DNA of 50,919 nucleotides from an uncultured Blautia sp. (GCA_934378195.1 CAKRPO010000012.1:1-50919); one strand, 5' to 3'. Shown: positions 35,264-45,762, counted from the first letter of the stretch. Translations and numbers: made by a program. The notes: generated by a model from the sequence alone, not told the origin.

Positions 35264-36238
35264 ATGAAATCATCAAATATCGGTGGTCAGGCAGTAATGG
35301 AAGGCATCATGATGCGTCACAAGGATAAATATGCCATTGCAGTACGCCGTCCGGATAAAGAAATAGAATTAAAAGTAGAGGATTACAAATGTATCTTCGG
35401 TAAGGCTGCCTTTTTGAAGTGGCCGATTGTTCGAGGCGTGGTAAGTTTTGTTGACGGACTGGTGGTCGGCACCAAGTGCCTGATGTATTCCGCTGAGATT
35501 GCCGGAGACGAAGAAGATGAGAAGGAAGCAGCAAAGAATGCAAAGCTTTCTGAAGAAGAGCTTTCTGCCAAGAAAGCCAAAGAAGCGAAGCAGTTTCAGT
35601 GGCTTCTTTACATAACCGTTGCAGTTTCTATTGTTGTTTCTGTTGCAGCCTTCATGCTGCTTCCTTACGCGCTGGCAAGTCTCCTGCGCAAGGTCGGGGC
35701 ATCAGAGTTTGGCGTAACGGTAGCAGAGGCATTTGTCAAACTGGCGCTGTTTCTGGGATACATGTTCCTGATCTCGCGTATGAAAGATATTCAGAGAACT
35801 TTTATGTATCATGGAGCGGAGCACAAATGCATCAACTGCGTGGAGCATGGACTTCCACTTACCGTAGAGAATGTTATGGCAAGTTCCAGACAGCATAAGC
35901 GCTGCGGTACGAGTTTCCTGTTTCTGGTCATGCTGGTAAGTATCTGCCTTCATTTCGTGTTTGTACTGGCACCGTCTTACTGGGTACGCCTGTTCGGACG
36001 CCTCCTGATGGTACCGGTTGTATCCGGAATCTCTTTTGAAATGATCCAGTGGGCAGGAAGGACAGACAGCAAGCTTGCAGATATCCTGAGCAAACCGGGT
36101 CTCGCCATGCAGAAACTGACGACAAAAGAACCGACAGCAGATATGGTAGAAGTTGCGATTGCTGCTGTGGAAGCTGTTTTTGACTGGAAAGCCTATCTGA
36201 AAGAAGAATTCGGCTGGGAGCCGGATGAAAAGGAGTAA
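35264..36238 (+). CDS. DUF1385 membrane protein (YqhQ-like)
   Basis: This 324-residue protein starts MKSSNIGGQAVMEGIMMRHKDKYA, the diagnostic N-terminus of DUF1385 (COG3872; YqhQ in Bacillus). Three or four membrane helices lie between about residues 110 and 260. MYHGAEHKCINCVEHG and SSRQHKRCGTSFLFL hold conserved His/Cys residues that could bind a metal. The function is unknown. It is regularly found with rpmE, prmC and prfA, as here, which suggests a link to translation or the cell envelope. Confidence 0.93.
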   Translation: MKSSNIGGQAVMEGIMMRHKDKYAIAVRRPDKEIELKVEDYKCIFGKAAFLKWPIVRGVVSFVDGLVVGTKCLMYSAEIAGDEEDEKEAAKNAKLSEEELSAKKAKEAKQFQWLLYITVAVSIVVSVAAFMLLPYALASLLRKVGASEFGVTVAEAFVKLALFLGYMFLISRMKDIQRTFMYHGAEHKCINCVEHGLPLTVENVMASSRQHKRCGTSFLFLVMLVSICLHFVFVLAPSYWVRLFGRLLMVPVVSGISFEMIQWAGRTDSKLADILSKPGLAMQKLTTKEPTADMVEVAIAAVEAVFDWKAYLKEEFGWEPDEKE

Positions 36239-36256
36239 CTGTTCACAGTAACGAGA

Positions 36257-37174
36257 ATGGGGAAAAACATGCGGACATATAAAGAAGTACTGGAAGGTGG
36301 AATTCACCTTCTGGATGCTGCTGCACTTGAGGAAGCCAGGTTAGATGCCTGGCTCCTTCTGGAGTATACAGCAGATATCACGAGAGCGTGGTATTATGCG
36401 CATATGGACGATGCACTGGATGAAGAGACTGCGGCACGTTATATGAATCTGTGCGAGAAGCGTGCACAGCGGATTCCACTGCAGCATCTGATCGGACAGG
36501 CCTGGTTTATGGGATATGAATTTTATGTGGACGAACGGGTCCTGATTCCGAGACAGGATACGGAAGTGCTCGTGGAAGAAGCCATTTCCTGTATGAAAAG
36601 CCTTGAGAAACCGCATATCCTGGATATGTGTACCGGATCAGGCTGTATTTTGCTGAGCCTTCTTATGGAATTGTCGGACGCATCTGGCACAGGCGTGGAT
36701 GTTTCAGAAGGAGCACTTTGTGTTGCTCGGGAGAATCGGAAACGCCTGGGCCTTGCTGAGAGAGCAGAGCTGATACAGAGTGATCTGTTCTCAGCAGATT
36801 ATTTTGACAAAAACAGTGGAAAAGAACAGCAGGAATATGATATGCTTATTTCAAATCCGCCATATATCCGAACAGCAGATATTGAAGGATTGATGGATGA
36901 AGTCCGTCTTCATGATCCGCGCATCGCGCTGGATGGAATGGCTGACGGCCTGTATTTCTATGAGAAGATTACGGAGCAGGCGGGGGCACATCTGAAGCCG
37001 GGCGGATGGCTGATGTATGAGATTGGCTGTGACCAGGGAGCAGATGTGGCAGCAATCATGAAAAAAAATGATTTTACAGAGATAGAAGTTAAGAAAGACC
37101 TTGCCGGACTGGACAGGGTCGTCAAAGGAAGAAAGACAACAGGAAAGCCAACACAGGAGGAACAGAATGTTTGA
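36257..37174 (+). CDS. prmC: Release factor glutamine methyltransferase PrmC
   Basis: This enzyme of about 300 residues methylates the glutamine of the GGQ motif in release factors using S-adenosylmethionine. It has an N-terminal helical domain, [13 protein letters not shown], the SAM site [13 protein letters not shown], and the catalytic NPPY in ISNPPYIRT. The first ATG (36257) has no good ribosome site, while ATG at 36269 follows GGGGAA and may be the true start (MRTYKEVLE). It overlaps prfA, its own substrate's gene, by eight bases. Confidence 0.95.
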   Translation: MGKNMRTYKEVLEGGIHLLDAAALEEARLDAWLLLEYTADITRAWYYAHMDDALDEETAARYMNLCEKRAQRIPLQHLIGQAWFMGYEFYVDERVLIPRQDTEVLVEEAISCMKSLEKPHILDMCTGSGCILLSLLMELSDASGTGVDVSEGALCVARENRKRLGLAERAELIQSDLFSADYFDKNSGKEQQEYDMLISNPPYIRTADIEGLMDEVRLHDPRIALDGMADGLYFYEKITEQAGAHLKPGGWLMYEIGCDQGADVAAIMKKNDFTEIEVKKDLAGLDRVVKGRKTTGKPTQEEQNV

Positions 37175-38243
37175 TAAATTAGAAGATCTGCTTGTGCGCT
37201 TCGAGGAAGTACTGAATGAGCTTGGGGAGCCGGATGTTACCGCCAACCAGGATCGTTTTCAGAAGCTCATGAAGGAGCAGAGCGAGCTGCAGCCGATCGT
37301 GGATGCCTACAAAGAATATAAGAATAATAAAGAAACGATCCATGACAGCATTTCCATGCTGGAAGAGGAAAAGGACGAAGAAATGCGTGAAATGCTCAAA
37401 GAAGAACTTTCTGATGCAAAGAAACGCGTCGAAGAACTGGAAACAGAACTTAAGATTCTTCTTTTGCCAAAGGATCCGAACGACTCAAAGAACGTAATCG
37501 TAGAGATCCGTGCCGGTGCGGGCGGTGATGAGGCAGCACTTTTTGCAGCTGAGATCTACCGTATGTATGTCAAATACGCAGAGTCCCGCCGCTGGAAGAC
37601 AGAGATGATGAGTCTCAATGAGAATGGAATCGGCGGTTTCAAGGAAGTTACCTTTATGATCCAGGGACAGGGAGCCTATTCCCGACTGAAATACGAAAGT
37701 GGTGTGCATCGAGTACAGCGTGTTCCGGAAACGGAATCCGGCGGACGTATCCATACTTCTACATGTACCGTTGCAATTATGCCGGAAGCAGAAGAGATTG
37801 ATTTCCATCTTGATATGAATGACTGTAAGTTTGATGTATTCCGTGCATCTGGTAACGGTGGTCAGTGCGTCAATACCACAGATTCTGCTGTACGTCTTAC
37901 CCATATTCCAACAGGAATCGTTATCTCCTGCCAGGATGAGAAGTCTCAGCTTAAGAATAAGGACAAAGCTCTGAAGGTACTTCGTTCCCGTCTGTATGAG
38001 ATGGAACTTGCAAAACAGCATGATGCAGAAGCGGAAGCAAGACGAAGCCAGATTGGAACCGGTGACCGTTCTGAGAAGATTCGTACCTACAACTTCCCAC
38101 AGGGACGTGTGACGGACCACAGAATCAAACTGACACTTCATCGTCTGGATGCAATCCTCGGAGGAGATCTGGATGAGATTCTTGACAGTCTGATCGCAGC
38201 AGACCAGGCTGCAAAGCTCAGTTCGTTGAACGAAGAAGAGTAA
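37167..38243 (+). CDS. prfA: Peptide chain release factor 1
   Basis: This 358-residue factor reads UAA and UAG stop codons. The stop-reading tripeptide is PET in [14 protein letters not shown], where the PxT form marks RF1. The catalytic GGQ lies in [17 protein letters not shown]. The start at 37167 has AGGAGG six bases upstream. It is coupled to prmC before it, a conserved arrangement. Confidence 0.97.
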   Translation: MFDKLEDLLVRFEEVLNELGEPDVTANQDRFQKLMKEQSELQPIVDAYKEYKNNKETIHDSISMLEEEKDEEMREMLKEELSDAKKRVEELETELKILLLPKDPNDSKNVIVEIRAGAGGDEAALFAAEIYRMYVKYAESRRWKTEMMSLNENGIGGFKEVTFMIQGQGAYSRLKYESGVHRVQRVPETESGGRIHTSTCTVAIMPEAEEIDFHLDMNDCKFDVFRASGNGGQCVNTTDSAVRLTHIPTGIVISCQDEKSQLKNKDKALKVLRSRLYEMELAKQHDAEAEARRSQIGTGDRSEKIRTYNFPQGRVTDHRIKLTLHRLDAILGGDLDEILDSLIAADQAAKLSSLNEEE

Positions 38244-38307
38244 GCATAAAATGCGGGAGAGAAATCAGTAAACTATATATTGTTAATATGCATAAGGAGG
38301 ATTTTTT

Positions 38308-39222
38308 ATGAAAAAGACAGCACTTGTTATTATGGCAGCCGGAATCGGAAGCCGCTTTGGAAAAGGAATCAAACAGCTTGCGCCAGTAGGACCGAATGGT
38401 GAGATTATCATGGATTATTCCATTCATGATGCCCTGGAAGCAGGATTCAATAAAGTTGTATTTATCATCCGCAAAGACCTGGAAGAAGAATTCCGCCGCG
38501 TGATTGGAGAGAGAATCGAAAAGATCACAGAAGTGGAATATGCGTTTCAGTCTCTGGATGATCTGCCGGAAGGCTTTACGAAACCGGCTGACCGTACCAA
38601 ACCATGGGGAACCGGTCAGGCAGTACTCGCAGCAAAAGCAGTTCTCAATGAGCCATTTATGGTCATCAATGCAGATGATTACTATGGTAAGGAAGCTTAT
38701 GTTAAAGTACATGATTATCTGGTATCTGAACAGCCGGATGATGGAATCCTTCATATCTGCATGGCTGGTTTCCGTCTGGGCAATACCTTAAGTGACAACG
38801 GAAGTGTCACCAGAGGTGTATGCCATATTGAAGGCGGTGCACTGACAGGTGTCACCGAGACACACAATATCTTCAAGACAGCAGAAGGTGCAGAGGCACG
38901 TAATGATGACCAAGTGGAGAAACTGGATGTCAAGAGCCTTGTTTCCATGAATATGTGGGGACTGACACCGGTATTTATGGATACACTGGAAAAGGGATTC
39001 GTAGATTTCCTTTCTGATATCAAAGAAGGAGACATTAAGAAAGAATATCTTCTTCCGGAAATGATCGACCGCCTCATCAAAGATGGTAAGGCAAAAGTTG
39101 ATGTACTTGAAACGAAAGATACCTGGTTTGGTGTGACTTATCAGGAAGACAAGGCATCCGTTACAGAAGCATTCGCAAAACTGGTAGCGGACGGTGTATA
39201 TCCTTCCAATCTTTATAAGTAA
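38308..39222 (+). CDS. Sugar-phosphate nucleotidyltransferase family protein
   Basis: This 304-residue protein starts KTALVIMAAGIGSRFGKGIKQLAPVG, the signature of NTP-transferase enzymes (GlmU/RfbA-like fold). NADDYYGKEAY holds the metal-binding aspartates, and KPWGTGQAVLAAK contacts sugar or nucleotide in relatives. Such enzymes join a nucleotide to a sugar phosphate. The substrate is not clear. glmM lies next, so amino-sugar or wall metabolism is possible. AGGAGG precedes the ATG. Confidence 0.85.
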   Translation: MKKTALVIMAAGIGSRFGKGIKQLAPVGPNGEIIMDYSIHDALEAGFNKVVFIIRKDLEEEFRRVIGERIEKITEVEYAFQSLDDLPEGFTKPADRTKPWGTGQAVLAAKAVLNEPFMVINADDYYGKEAYVKVHDYLVSEQPDDGILHICMAGFRLGNTLSDNGSVTRGVCHIEGGALTGVTETHNIFKTAEGAEARNDDQVEKLDVKSLVSMNMWGLTPVFMDTLEKGFVDFLSDIKEGDIKKEYLLPEMIDRLIKDGKAKVDVLETKDTWFGVTYQEDKASVTEAFAKLVADGVYPSNLYK

Positions 39223-39304
39223 GTGTTGTTGTAAGCAGTAACAGATCAATCAATAATGCAGCAATATAGAATTATGTGCGAGCAGGCACAGTAAGGAGTT
39301 AAAA

Positions 39305-40651
39305 ATGGGTAAATATTTTGGAACAGATGGTTTTCGTGGAGAAGCAAATATTCAGCTGACAGTAGATCACGCATTCAAAGTAGGAAGATACGTTGGCTGG
39401 TACTATGGACGTGAGCACAAGGCCAAGATCGTTATCGGTAAAGATACCAGACGCAGCAGTTATATGTTTGAATATGCGCTGGTTGCCGGCCTGACAGCAT
39501 CCGGTGCAGACGCATACCTGCTTCATGTAACGACCACACCGAGTGTTTCTTATGCAGTACGTACTGAAGATTTTGACTGTGGTATCATGATTTCTGCAAG
39601 CCATAACCCGTTCTACGACAATGGAATCAAGCTTCTGAACGGCAATGGACAGAAGATCGAGGCAGAGGTTGAAGCAAGGATCGAAGCATATCTGGATGGC
39701 AAGATTGAAGAACTTCCATATGCGACAAGAGAAGATATCGGACGTACCGTAGACTTTGCTTCCGGACGTAACCGTTATATCGGTTATCTGATCTCTATTC
39801 CGTGCCGTGACTTCAAGAACATCAAAGTCGGACTGGACTGCTCCAACGGAAGTTCTTCTGCAATCGCAAAGAGCGTTTTTGACGCACTGCGTGCAAAGAC
39901 ATATGTTATCAATAATGATCCGGATGGAACCAATATCAACAGAGCCTGTGGTTCCACACATATCGAAGTCCTGCAGAAATATGTCGTAGATAATGGTCTG
40001 GACATTGGTTTTGCTTATGATGGAGATGCAGACCGCTGTATCGCAGTAGACCATAAAGGAAATATCATCGATGGTGACAAGATCCTGTATGTATGTGGTA
40101 AATTCCTCAAATCTCAGGGCAAACTGAACGGAAATACCGTAGTTACGACAGTTATGTCAAATATGGGACTGTACAAGGCATTTGAGGCAGAAGGCATCAG
40201 CTATGAGCAGACCGCAGTCGGTGACAAATACGTTGCAGAAAACATGCTTGAGAATAACTACAGCATTGGTGGAGAACAGTCCGGACATGTTATTTTCAGC
40301 CGCTATGCAGCTACCGGTGACGGTATCCTGACATCCCTTATGATCATGGAAGCATGTGTAGAGCAGAAAGCAACGCTCTGTGACCTTGCAAAAGAAATGA
40401 AAGTTTATCCACAGATCCTTCGTAATGTTCGCGTGGCAGACAAGAAGACTGCAAGAGAGAATCCAAAGGTTGTAGAAGCGGTAGACGCTGCTGCAAGAGC
40501 ACTTGGCACAGATGGACGTATCCTCGTAAGAGAGAGCGGTACAGAGCCGTTGATCCGTGTCATGGTAGAAGCCGGAACAGAAGAAATCTGTGCAGAGCAT
40601 GTCAACAACGTTGTCCGCGTAATGGAAGAAGAGGGACTTGTAGTAGAATAA
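39305..40651 (+). CDS. glmM: Phosphohexomutase, probable phosphoglucosamine mutase
   Basis: This 448-residue alpha-D-phosphohexomutase starts MGKYFGTDGFRGEAN, as GlmM does. The phosphorylated serine is in ISASHNPFYDNG, metal-binding aspartates in AYDGDADRC, the sugar loop in GGEQSGH, and the phosphate loop in RESGTEPLIRV. It converts glucosamine-6-phosphate to glucosamine-1-phosphate for peptidoglycan precursors. AAGGAG precedes the start. The TPR lipoprotein gene follows 15 bases after its stop. Confidence 0.94.
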   Translation: MGKYFGTDGFRGEANIQLTVDHAFKVGRYVGWYYGREHKAKIVIGKDTRRSSYMFEYALVAGLTASGADAYLLHVTTTPSVSYAVRTEDFDCGIMISASHNPFYDNGIKLLNGNGQKIEAEVEARIEAYLDGKIEELPYATREDIGRTVDFASGRNRYIGYLISIPCRDFKNIKVGLDCSNGSSSAIAKSVFDALRAKTYVINNDPDGTNINRACGSTHIEVLQKYVVDNGLDIGFAYDGDADRCIAVDHKGNIIDGDKILYVCGKFLKSQGKLNGNTVVTTVMSNMGLYKAFEAEGISYEQTAVGDKYVAENMLENNYSIGGEQSGHVIFSRYAATGDGILTSLMIMEACVEQKATLCDLAKEMKVYPQILRNVRVADKKTARENPKVVEAVDAAARALGTDGRILVRESGTEPLIRVMVEAGTEEICAEHVNNVVRVMEEEGLVVE

Positions 40652-40666
40652 CTCAAAAGGATATCA

Positions 40667-41860
40667 ATGAAAAATAAAAGAATCATATGGATGCTGACAG
40701 CCGGACTGGCACTTGGTTCACTGACCGGCTGTGGAGGGGAAGAAAAGAAAACTTATGATCAGGCCTGTGCAGATCTTGCACAGGGCAGCTACGATTATGC
40801 CCTTCAGGGGTATCAGGCTTCGATCACAGCAGGTTACAAGTTGCCAGAGTCATACCGCGGGGCGGGGATCGCCAGCCTTCATCTGGGCAATTATCAGGAT
40901 GCCATTGATCAACTGACGAATGGACTGAATGAGGAAAAAGCGGGTAGGACACTGAAGAAAGATATGCTTGCCTACCGGGCGACCGCAGAACTGAAGGCAG
41001 GTCAGAATGATGCAGCGATGGCGGATTGCCAGACATTGGCTGAGAGCTATGACATGGATGCAGAGACATACTATCTGACCGGTTGTGTGGCACTGGCGAT
41101 GGATTCTTATGACGAGGCTTCTTCAAACTTTACAGAAGCTTATGGAGAAGATGCTACCTATGACAGAGCCATCCAGATCTATGAGGCATATCTTGAAAAA
41201 GATATGGAGGCGGATGGTACCCGTTATCTGGAAGCTGCACTTAAGACGGAGCCGAAGAGCGCGGAGGACTACTGTGACAGAGGCAAAGTGTATTATTACA
41301 TGGAAGACTATTCCAATGCTCAGAAAGAGCTGACCGAAGCAGTCAATCAGAAGAGTACAGAAGGCATGCTTCTTCTTGGAATGGTCTATCGCGCACAGGA
41401 TGATACATCCAATGCCAGAAGTATGTACCAGCAGTATGTGGAGGCCGATGGCAGTAATCCGGCAAAAGGATACAACGGACTGGCACTCTGCGATATGGAT
41501 GATGGCTCTTATGACAGTGCATTGGATAATATCAGCAAAGGACTGGAAGATGCATCCACCGAAGAGATGCAGGATCTGCTGTACAATGAGATTGTTGTCT
41601 ATGAGAAAAAGCTTGATTTTGCGACTGCACTCAGTAAGATGCAGGATTATATCAAGATGTTTCCGGATGACGAGAATGCAGTGAAGGAGCTGACGTTCCT
41701 CCAGTCACGTAATGGTGAACTCAGTAATGATACTGCTTCTGATACGACAGACAGTGCGGATACAGAGACCACTTCTGACGCATCGACAGATACAGAAGAC
41801 AGCACAGATTCTGCTGATTCTTCTGACGGATATGATGAATCCGATGAAGAGGAGTACTGA
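40667..41860 (+). CDS. TPR-repeat lipoprotein
   Basis: This 397-residue protein has a lipoprotein signal (lipobox SLTGC, cysteine near residue 23) and at least six tetratricopeptide-type helix pairs across residues 30-350. It ends in a Ser/Thr/Asp-rich tail (about 355-397). It should be anchored on the outer face of the membrane and bind proteins. The partner is unknown. It lies between glmM and hflX with very short spacers (15 and 4 bases), so the three are probably one operon. Confidence 0.88.
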   Translation: MKNKRIIWMLTAGLALGSLTGCGGEEKKTYDQACADLAQGSYDYALQGYQASITAGYKLPESYRGAGIASLHLGNYQDAIDQLTNGLNEEKAGRTLKKDMLAYRATAELKAGQNDAAMADCQTLAESYDMDAETYYLTGCVALAMDSYDEASSNFTEAYGEDATYDRAIQIYEAYLEKDMEADGTRYLEAALKTEPKSAEDYCDRGKVYYYMEDYSNAQKELTEAVNQKSTEGMLLLGMVYRAQDDTSNARSMYQQYVEADGSNPAKGYNGLALCDMDDGSYDSALDNISKGLEDASTEEMQDLLYNEIVVYEKKLDFATALSKMQDYIKMFPDDENAVKELTFLQSRNGELSNDTASDTTDSADTETTSDASTDTEDSTDSADSSDGYDESDEEEY

Positions 41861-41864
41861 TCCT

Positions 41865-43121
41865 ATGCAGTTTTATGATTTTAAAGAAATAGAAGAGCGT
41901 GTTATTCTGATCGGTGTACAGACGGCACAGGATGAAGATGTAGAAGCATCTCTGGATGAACTGGAAGAACTGGCATCCACTGCAGGAGCTGTGACGGTCG
42001 GAAAGGTCATTCAGAACCGTGAAGCGGTACATCCCGGAACATATATCGGCAAAGGTAAGATTGAAGAAGTAGCAGCACTTCTGGCAGCTTATGATGCCAA
42101 TGGAGTTATCTGCGATGATGAGCTTTCGCCGGCACAGATGAATAATCTGGAGCGCGAGCTGGACTGTAAGGTCATGGACAGGACCCTTCTGATCCTGGAT
42201 ATTTTTGCGGGTCGTGCGACGACCAGCGAAGGTAAGATCCAGGTAGAACTTGCACAGCTGCGTTACCGTGCTGCGCGTCTGGTCGGACTCCGTGAGTCAC
42301 TGTCCAGACTTGGCGGTGGTATCGGTACGCGAGGACCGGGTGAGAAAAAGCTGGAGACAGACCGACGTCTGATCCGTACCAGGATCTCTGCTCTGAAAGC
42401 AGAGCTTGCGCAGGTGGAGAAGCACAGAGAGCTGATCCGTGGTAAGAGAACCAGAGGCAACCTTAAGACTGCCGCAATCGTAGGCTATACGAATGCCGGG
42501 AAGTCTACTTTGCTGAATACACTGACCGGAGCCGGTATCCTGGCAGAGGATAAGCTTTTTGCCACGCTGGATCCAACGACACGTGTACTGGAGCTGAAGG
42601 ACGGGCAGCAGATTCTTCTGACAGATACAGTAGGATTTATCCGCAAATTGCCGCATCATCTCGTAGAGGCGTTTAAGAGTACGCTGGAAGAAGCGAAATA
42701 TGCGGACTATATCATTCATGTGGTCGATGCCTCCAATCCACAGGCTGAACTGCAGATGCATACTGTGTATGAGACCCTCCGGGAGCTTGGAGCGACCGGT
42801 AAGAAGATTATTACCCTTCTGAACAAGCAGGACCGGGTGCAGGGAGAGCAGCTGCGCGATTTTCGGGCAGATTATACAGTAAAATGTTCGGCACGTACAG
42901 GAGAGGGACTGGAAGAACTGAAAGAAGTACTTGCGAAGCTTCTGGCAGAGAGTCAGATTTATCTGGAAGAATTATATGACTATAAAGAGGCTGGTAAGAT
43001 TCAGATCATCCGTGAATATGGAAGTCTGCTTTCAGAAGAATATCGTGAAGACGGAATTTTTGTAAAGGCCAGAGTGCCCGCGGAAATCTTTGTTTCTGTG
43101 ATGCCAAAAGCTCGAAAATAA
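41865..43121 (+). CDS. hflX: Ribosome-associated GTPase HflX
   Basis: This 418-residue protein has an N-terminal HflX domain (NREAVHPGTYIGKGKIEE, FAGRATTSEGKIQVELAQLRYRAARL) and a GTPase domain with P-loop GYTNAGKSTLLN, LTDTVGFIRKLPH and NKQD. HflX binds the 50S subunit and splits stalled or heat-damaged ribosomes. The ATG at 41865 gives the family's usual start; an earlier in-frame ATG lies within the TPR gene. The glycine-rich GGGIGTRGPGEKKLE linker is conserved. Confidence 0.96.
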   Translation: MQFYDFKEIEERVILIGVQTAQDEDVEASLDELEELASTAGAVTVGKVIQNREAVHPGTYIGKGKIEEVAALLAAYDANGVICDDELSPAQMNNLERELDCKVMDRTLLILDIFAGRATTSEGKIQVELAQLRYRAARLVGLRESLSRLGGGIGTRGPGEKKLETDRRLIRTRISALKAELAQVEKHRELIRGKRTRGNLKTAAIVGYTNAGKSTLLNTLTGAGILAEDKLFATLDPTTRVLELKDGQQILLTDTVGFIRKLPHHLVEAFKSTLEEAKYADYIIHVVDASNPQAELQMHTVYETLRELGATGKKIITLLNKQDRVQGEQLRDFRADYTVKCSARTGEGLEELKEVLAKLLAESQIYLEELYDYKEAGKIQIIREYGSLLSEEYREDGIFVKARVPAEIFVSVMPKARK

Positions 43122-43155
43122 AGGAAAAACAGCAAAAAACAGGGAAAAAAGGATA

Positions 43156-43201
43156 ACACCATATAGTTGTGCGCTTGCATTATCTGCACAATATGTGGTG
43201 T
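43156..43201 (+). promoter_or_regulatory. Two probable NrdR boxes, also forming a possible hflX terminator
   Basis: ACACCATATAGTTGTG (43156-43171) and GCACAATATGTGGTGT (43186-43201) both resemble the NrdR box and start 30 bases apart, near three helix turns. They are also partly complementary to each other and followed by TTTTTTG, so the RNA could act as a terminator for hflX. Confidence 0.65.
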
Positions 43202-43211
43202 TTTTTGTGTA

Positions 43212-43240
43212 TTGACGGATAGAAAAGAGTCTGATACAAT
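43212..43240 (+). promoter_or_regulatory. Promoter of nrdD
   Basis: TTGACG (43212-43217) and TACAAT (43235-43240) are separated by 17 bases, directly downstream of the NrdR boxes. Confidence 0.8.
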
Positions 43241-43355
43241 AGGTTCTACACGGTTGCTGTGGATGAAGAAGCAGCGACCGACTATGCAAATTCACGGACA
43301 TGAATTCGTCCGTATTTATGAATACAGGTGCAGCAGTAGAGGGAGGAATGTTAAC

Positions 43356-45731
43356 ATGTTTCAGGTAGTAAAACGTGATGGCGAGATTGCAGAATTTCAG
43401 ATGAGCAAGATTACAGCAGCAATCGATAAGGCGTTTGATGCCAAAGAGAAAAATTACAGTAAAGATATGATCGACCTTTTGGCCCTTCGTGTTACTGCAG
43501 ATTTTCAGAATAAGATACAGGATGGCAGGGTAACGGTAGAGGATATCCAGGACAGTGTGGAGAATGTTCTGATCCAGGCTGGATACAGTGATGTAGCCAA
43601 GGCGTATATCCTTTATCGCAAACAGAGAGAAAAGATCCGCAATATGAAATCTACGATCCTGGATTACAAGGAGATCGTCGACAGTTATGTGAAGGTTGAG
43701 GACTGGCGAGTAAAAGAAAATTCCACTGTTACGTATTCTGTTGGTGGTCTGATCTTAAGCAACTCCGGTGCAGTCACCGCAAATTACTGGTTATCAGAGA
43801 TCTATGATAATGAGATCGCAGATGCACACAGAAACGCAGATATCCATATTCACGATCTGTCTATGCTGACCGGATACTGTGCAGGCTGGTCTCTGAAACA
43901 GCTGATCAAAGAGGGGTTAGGCGGTATTGAGGGCAAGATTACTTCTGCACCGGCAAAGCATTTAAGCGTGCTTTGCAACCAGATGGTCAACTTCCTTGGT
44001 ATCATGCAGAATGAATGGGCCGGTGCACAGGCATTTTCTTCATTTGATACTTATCTGGCACCGTTTGTCAAAGTGGACAACCTGACTTATCCGGAAGTCA
44101 AGAAATGTATCGAATCCTTTATTTATGGTGTCAATACACCAAGCCGCTGGGGAACACAGGCACCGTTCTCCAATATCACGCTGGACTGGACCGTTCCGGA
44201 TGACCTTGCAGAGCTTCCGGCGATCGTAGGCGGCAAAGAGATGGAGTTCAAGTACAAGGACTGCAAGAAGGAAATGGATATGGTCAATAAGGCATTTATC
44301 GAAACTATGATCGAGGGAGATGCCAACGGACGTGGATTTCAGTATCCGATTCCGACATATTCCATTACGAAGGAATTTGACTGGTCCGATACAGAGAACA
44401 ATCGTCTCCTGTTCGAGATGACATCTAAATATGGAACTCCGTATTTTTCCAACTATATCAATAGTGATATGAAACCAAGCGATATCCGAAGCATGTGCTG
44501 TCGTCTGCGCCTGGATCTGCGTGAACTGCGTAAGAAGAGCGGTGGATTCTTTGGTTCCGGTGAGAGCACCGGATCAGTAGGTGTTGTTACGATCAATATG
44601 CCGCGTATCGCATATCTTTCCAAGACTCCGGAAGAATTTTACAGAAGACTGGATCGTCTGATGGATATTTCCGCAAGGTCCCTGCATATCAAGAGAGAGG
44701 TCATCACGAAGCTTCTGAATGAAGGTCTGTATCCATACACGAAGAGATATCTTGGAAGCTTTGATAATCATTTCTCTACGATCGGACTGGTCGGCATGAA
44801 CGAAGCCGGTCTGAATGCCAGATGGCTTGGCTGTGATATGAGTGATGAGCGTACACAGAAATTTACCAAAGAAGTTCTGACACATATGCGAGAGCGACTT
44901 TCTGATTATCAGGAAGAGTATCCGGGAGAACTGTTTAACCTGGAGGCAACTCCGGCAGAATCTACGGCATACCGTCTTGCGAAACACGACCGCAAGCGTT
45001 GGCCGGATATCCGTACAGCCGGAAGCAAGGGAGATACCCCTTACTATACCAACAGCTCTCACCTGCCGGTTGAATTCAGCTCTGATATCTTTGATGCACT
45101 GGATATTCAGGATGAGCTGCAGACACTGTACACATCCGGTACGGTATTCCATGCATTTCTTGGAGAGAAGCTTCCGGACTGGAAAGCAGCAGCTTCTCTG
45201 GTGCGTAAGATTGCCGAGAATTACAAACTTCCGTATTATACAATCTCTCCTACCTACTCTGTATGTAAGGAGCACGGTTATCTGAGCGGTGAACACTTTA
45301 CCTGTCCGAAATGCGGTAAGAAGGCAGAAGTTTACAGCCGTATCACGGGATATTATCGTCCGGTACAGAACTGGAACGATGGTAAGGCACAGGAATACAA
45401 GAACCGTACACTGTATGATGTACTTCATTCTAAACTCAAGAAAGTGCACACCAGCATGGTGACCATGACAGAAGATGACGTCAAGATCGAGCCGGTTGAA
45501 ACGCACAAATATCTCTTTACGACCAGCACCTGTCCGAACTGCCGTATGGCAAAGAAGATGCTGGAAGGCGAAGACCTGGAAATCATTGATGCTGAAAAGA
45601 ATCCGGATATGGCCCGTCAGTTCGGAATCATGCAGGCACCGACACTGGTCATCACCGATGGTGAACACCTGAAGAAATATGTAAATGCGTCCAACATTCA
45701 GAAATATGTGGATGAAGAGCTGGATGATTGA
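43356..45731 (+). CDS. nrdD: Anaerobic ribonucleoside-triphosphate reductase with C-terminal thioredoxin-like domain
   Basis: This 791-residue class III reductase makes dNTPs without oxygen using a glycyl radical. It begins with an ATP-cone (VVKRDGEIAEFQMSKITAAI, about 3-90), followed by the ten-stranded barrel. The C-terminal zinc site has FTCPKCGKK, and the radical glycine is in SRITGYYRP. The last ~75 residues form a glutaredoxin/thioredoxin-like domain with CPNC and a cis-proline-type APTLVI, as in some clostridial NrdD proteins. The start at 43356 has GGGAGG nine bases upstream. The activase gene nrdG is not adjacent. Confidence 0.96.
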   Translation: MFQVVKRDGEIAEFQMSKITAAIDKAFDAKEKNYSKDMIDLLALRVTADFQNKIQDGRVTVEDIQDSVENVLIQAGYSDVAKAYILYRKQREKIRNMKSTILDYKEIVDSYVKVEDWRVKENSTVTYSVGGLILSNSGAVTANYWLSEIYDNEIADAHRNADIHIHDLSMLTGYCAGWSLKQLIKEGLGGIEGKITSAPAKHLSVLCNQMVNFLGIMQNEWAGAQAFSSFDTYLAPFVKVDNLTYPEVKKCIESFIYGVNTPSRWGTQAPFSNITLDWTVPDDLAELPAIVGGKEMEFKYKDCKKEMDMVNKAFIETMIEGDANGRGFQYPIPTYSITKEFDWSDTENNRLLFEMTSKYGTPYFSNYINSDMKPSDIRSMCCRLRLDLRELRKKSGGFFGSGESTGSVGVVTINMPRIAYLSKTPEEFYRRLDRLMDISARSLHIKREVITKLLNEGLYPYTKRYLGSFDNHFSTIGLVGMNEAGLNARWLGCDMSDERTQKFTKEVLTHMRERLSDYQEEYPGELFNLEATPAESTAYRLAKHDRKRWPDIRTAGSKGDTPYYTNSSHLPVEFSSDIFDALDIQDELQTLYTSGTVFHAFLGEKLPDWKAAASLVRKIAENYKLPYYTISPTYSVCKEHGYLSGEHFTCPKCGKKAEVYSRITGYYRPVQNWNDGKAQEYKNRTLYDVLHSKLKKVHTSMVTMTEDDVKIEPVETHKYLFTTSTCPNCRMAKKMLEGEDLEIIDAEKNPDMARQFGIMQAPTLVITDGEHLKKYVNASNIQKYVDEELDD

Positions 45732-45762
45732 TTCGACCTGTGGATAACAGGTCAAAATCATG

